Positions 6,635 to 6,635 of a stretch of DNA of 6,635 nucleotides are shown here, piece after piece (the stretch's first letter is position 1; each line of letters opens with the position of its first letter). The notes beneath the pieces are model-generated. The model saw only the letters and a program-made list of their open reading frames with translations. It was not told where the DNA came from and searched no databases. A program made the translations under genes and the position numbers. The DNA is from Gammaproteobacteria bacterium (GTDB taxonomy: Bacteria > Pseudomonadota > Gammaproteobacteria > CAISUE01), in assembly GCA_947378515.1 (NCBI GenBank), contig CANCKG010000037.1, positions 1 through 6,635 of the forward strand. The letters are read 5' to 3'.

Positions 6635-6635
6635 A

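Overview
The window (6,635 bp, moderately AT-rich) carries two convergent transcription units separated by an unusually structured 346-bp non-coding gap. The only gene I can name with confidence is smc, on the minus strand. Its motifs (IEQGTISRLIEAKPDELR, EEAAGISKYKERRKETE, LLSGGEKAL) and glutamine-rich arms look gammaproteobacterial. The AT-rich, repeat-bearing orphan genes beside it would fit a host-associated member such as the Legionellales. That placement is an inference from style, not a homology result.

Layout. (1) Positions 2-1909, plus strand: the 3' part of a large gene of unknown function. The reading frame is open to the left window edge, so the real start lies outside. Its C-terminal tail is low-complexity, with two short in-frame tandem repeats. 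(2) Positions 1910-2255: convergent intergenic region. From 1927 to 2122 it is tiled almost end to end by five perfect hairpins (arms of 22, 9 (extendable to 14 with a bulge), 15, 10 and 12 bp) and one 8-bp palindrome, with only 0-5 unpaired bases between neighbours. The arm sequences are unrelated to each other. The first is a convincing bidirectional terminator; the role of the rest is unknown. From 2123 to 2255 there are only weak inverted repeats. (3) Positions 2256-3542, minus strand: a 428-aa soluble protein of unknown function, starting 5 nt after the smc stop codon and so probably co-transcribed and translationally coupled with it. (4) Positions 3548-6634, minus strand: smc, lacking about the first 140-150 codons (including Walker A) because the window ends.

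How they relate. SMC is the chromosome-organising ATPase. In many gammaproteobacteria such as Pseudomonas it is followed by zipA and ligA; here that slot holds an orphan with no ZipA features. The plus-strand orphan and the minus-strand orphan share a short similar segment (9 of 19 identical residues), which hints at, but does not prove, common ancestry. The two points most worth following up are the hairpin array and the smc-coupled orphan.
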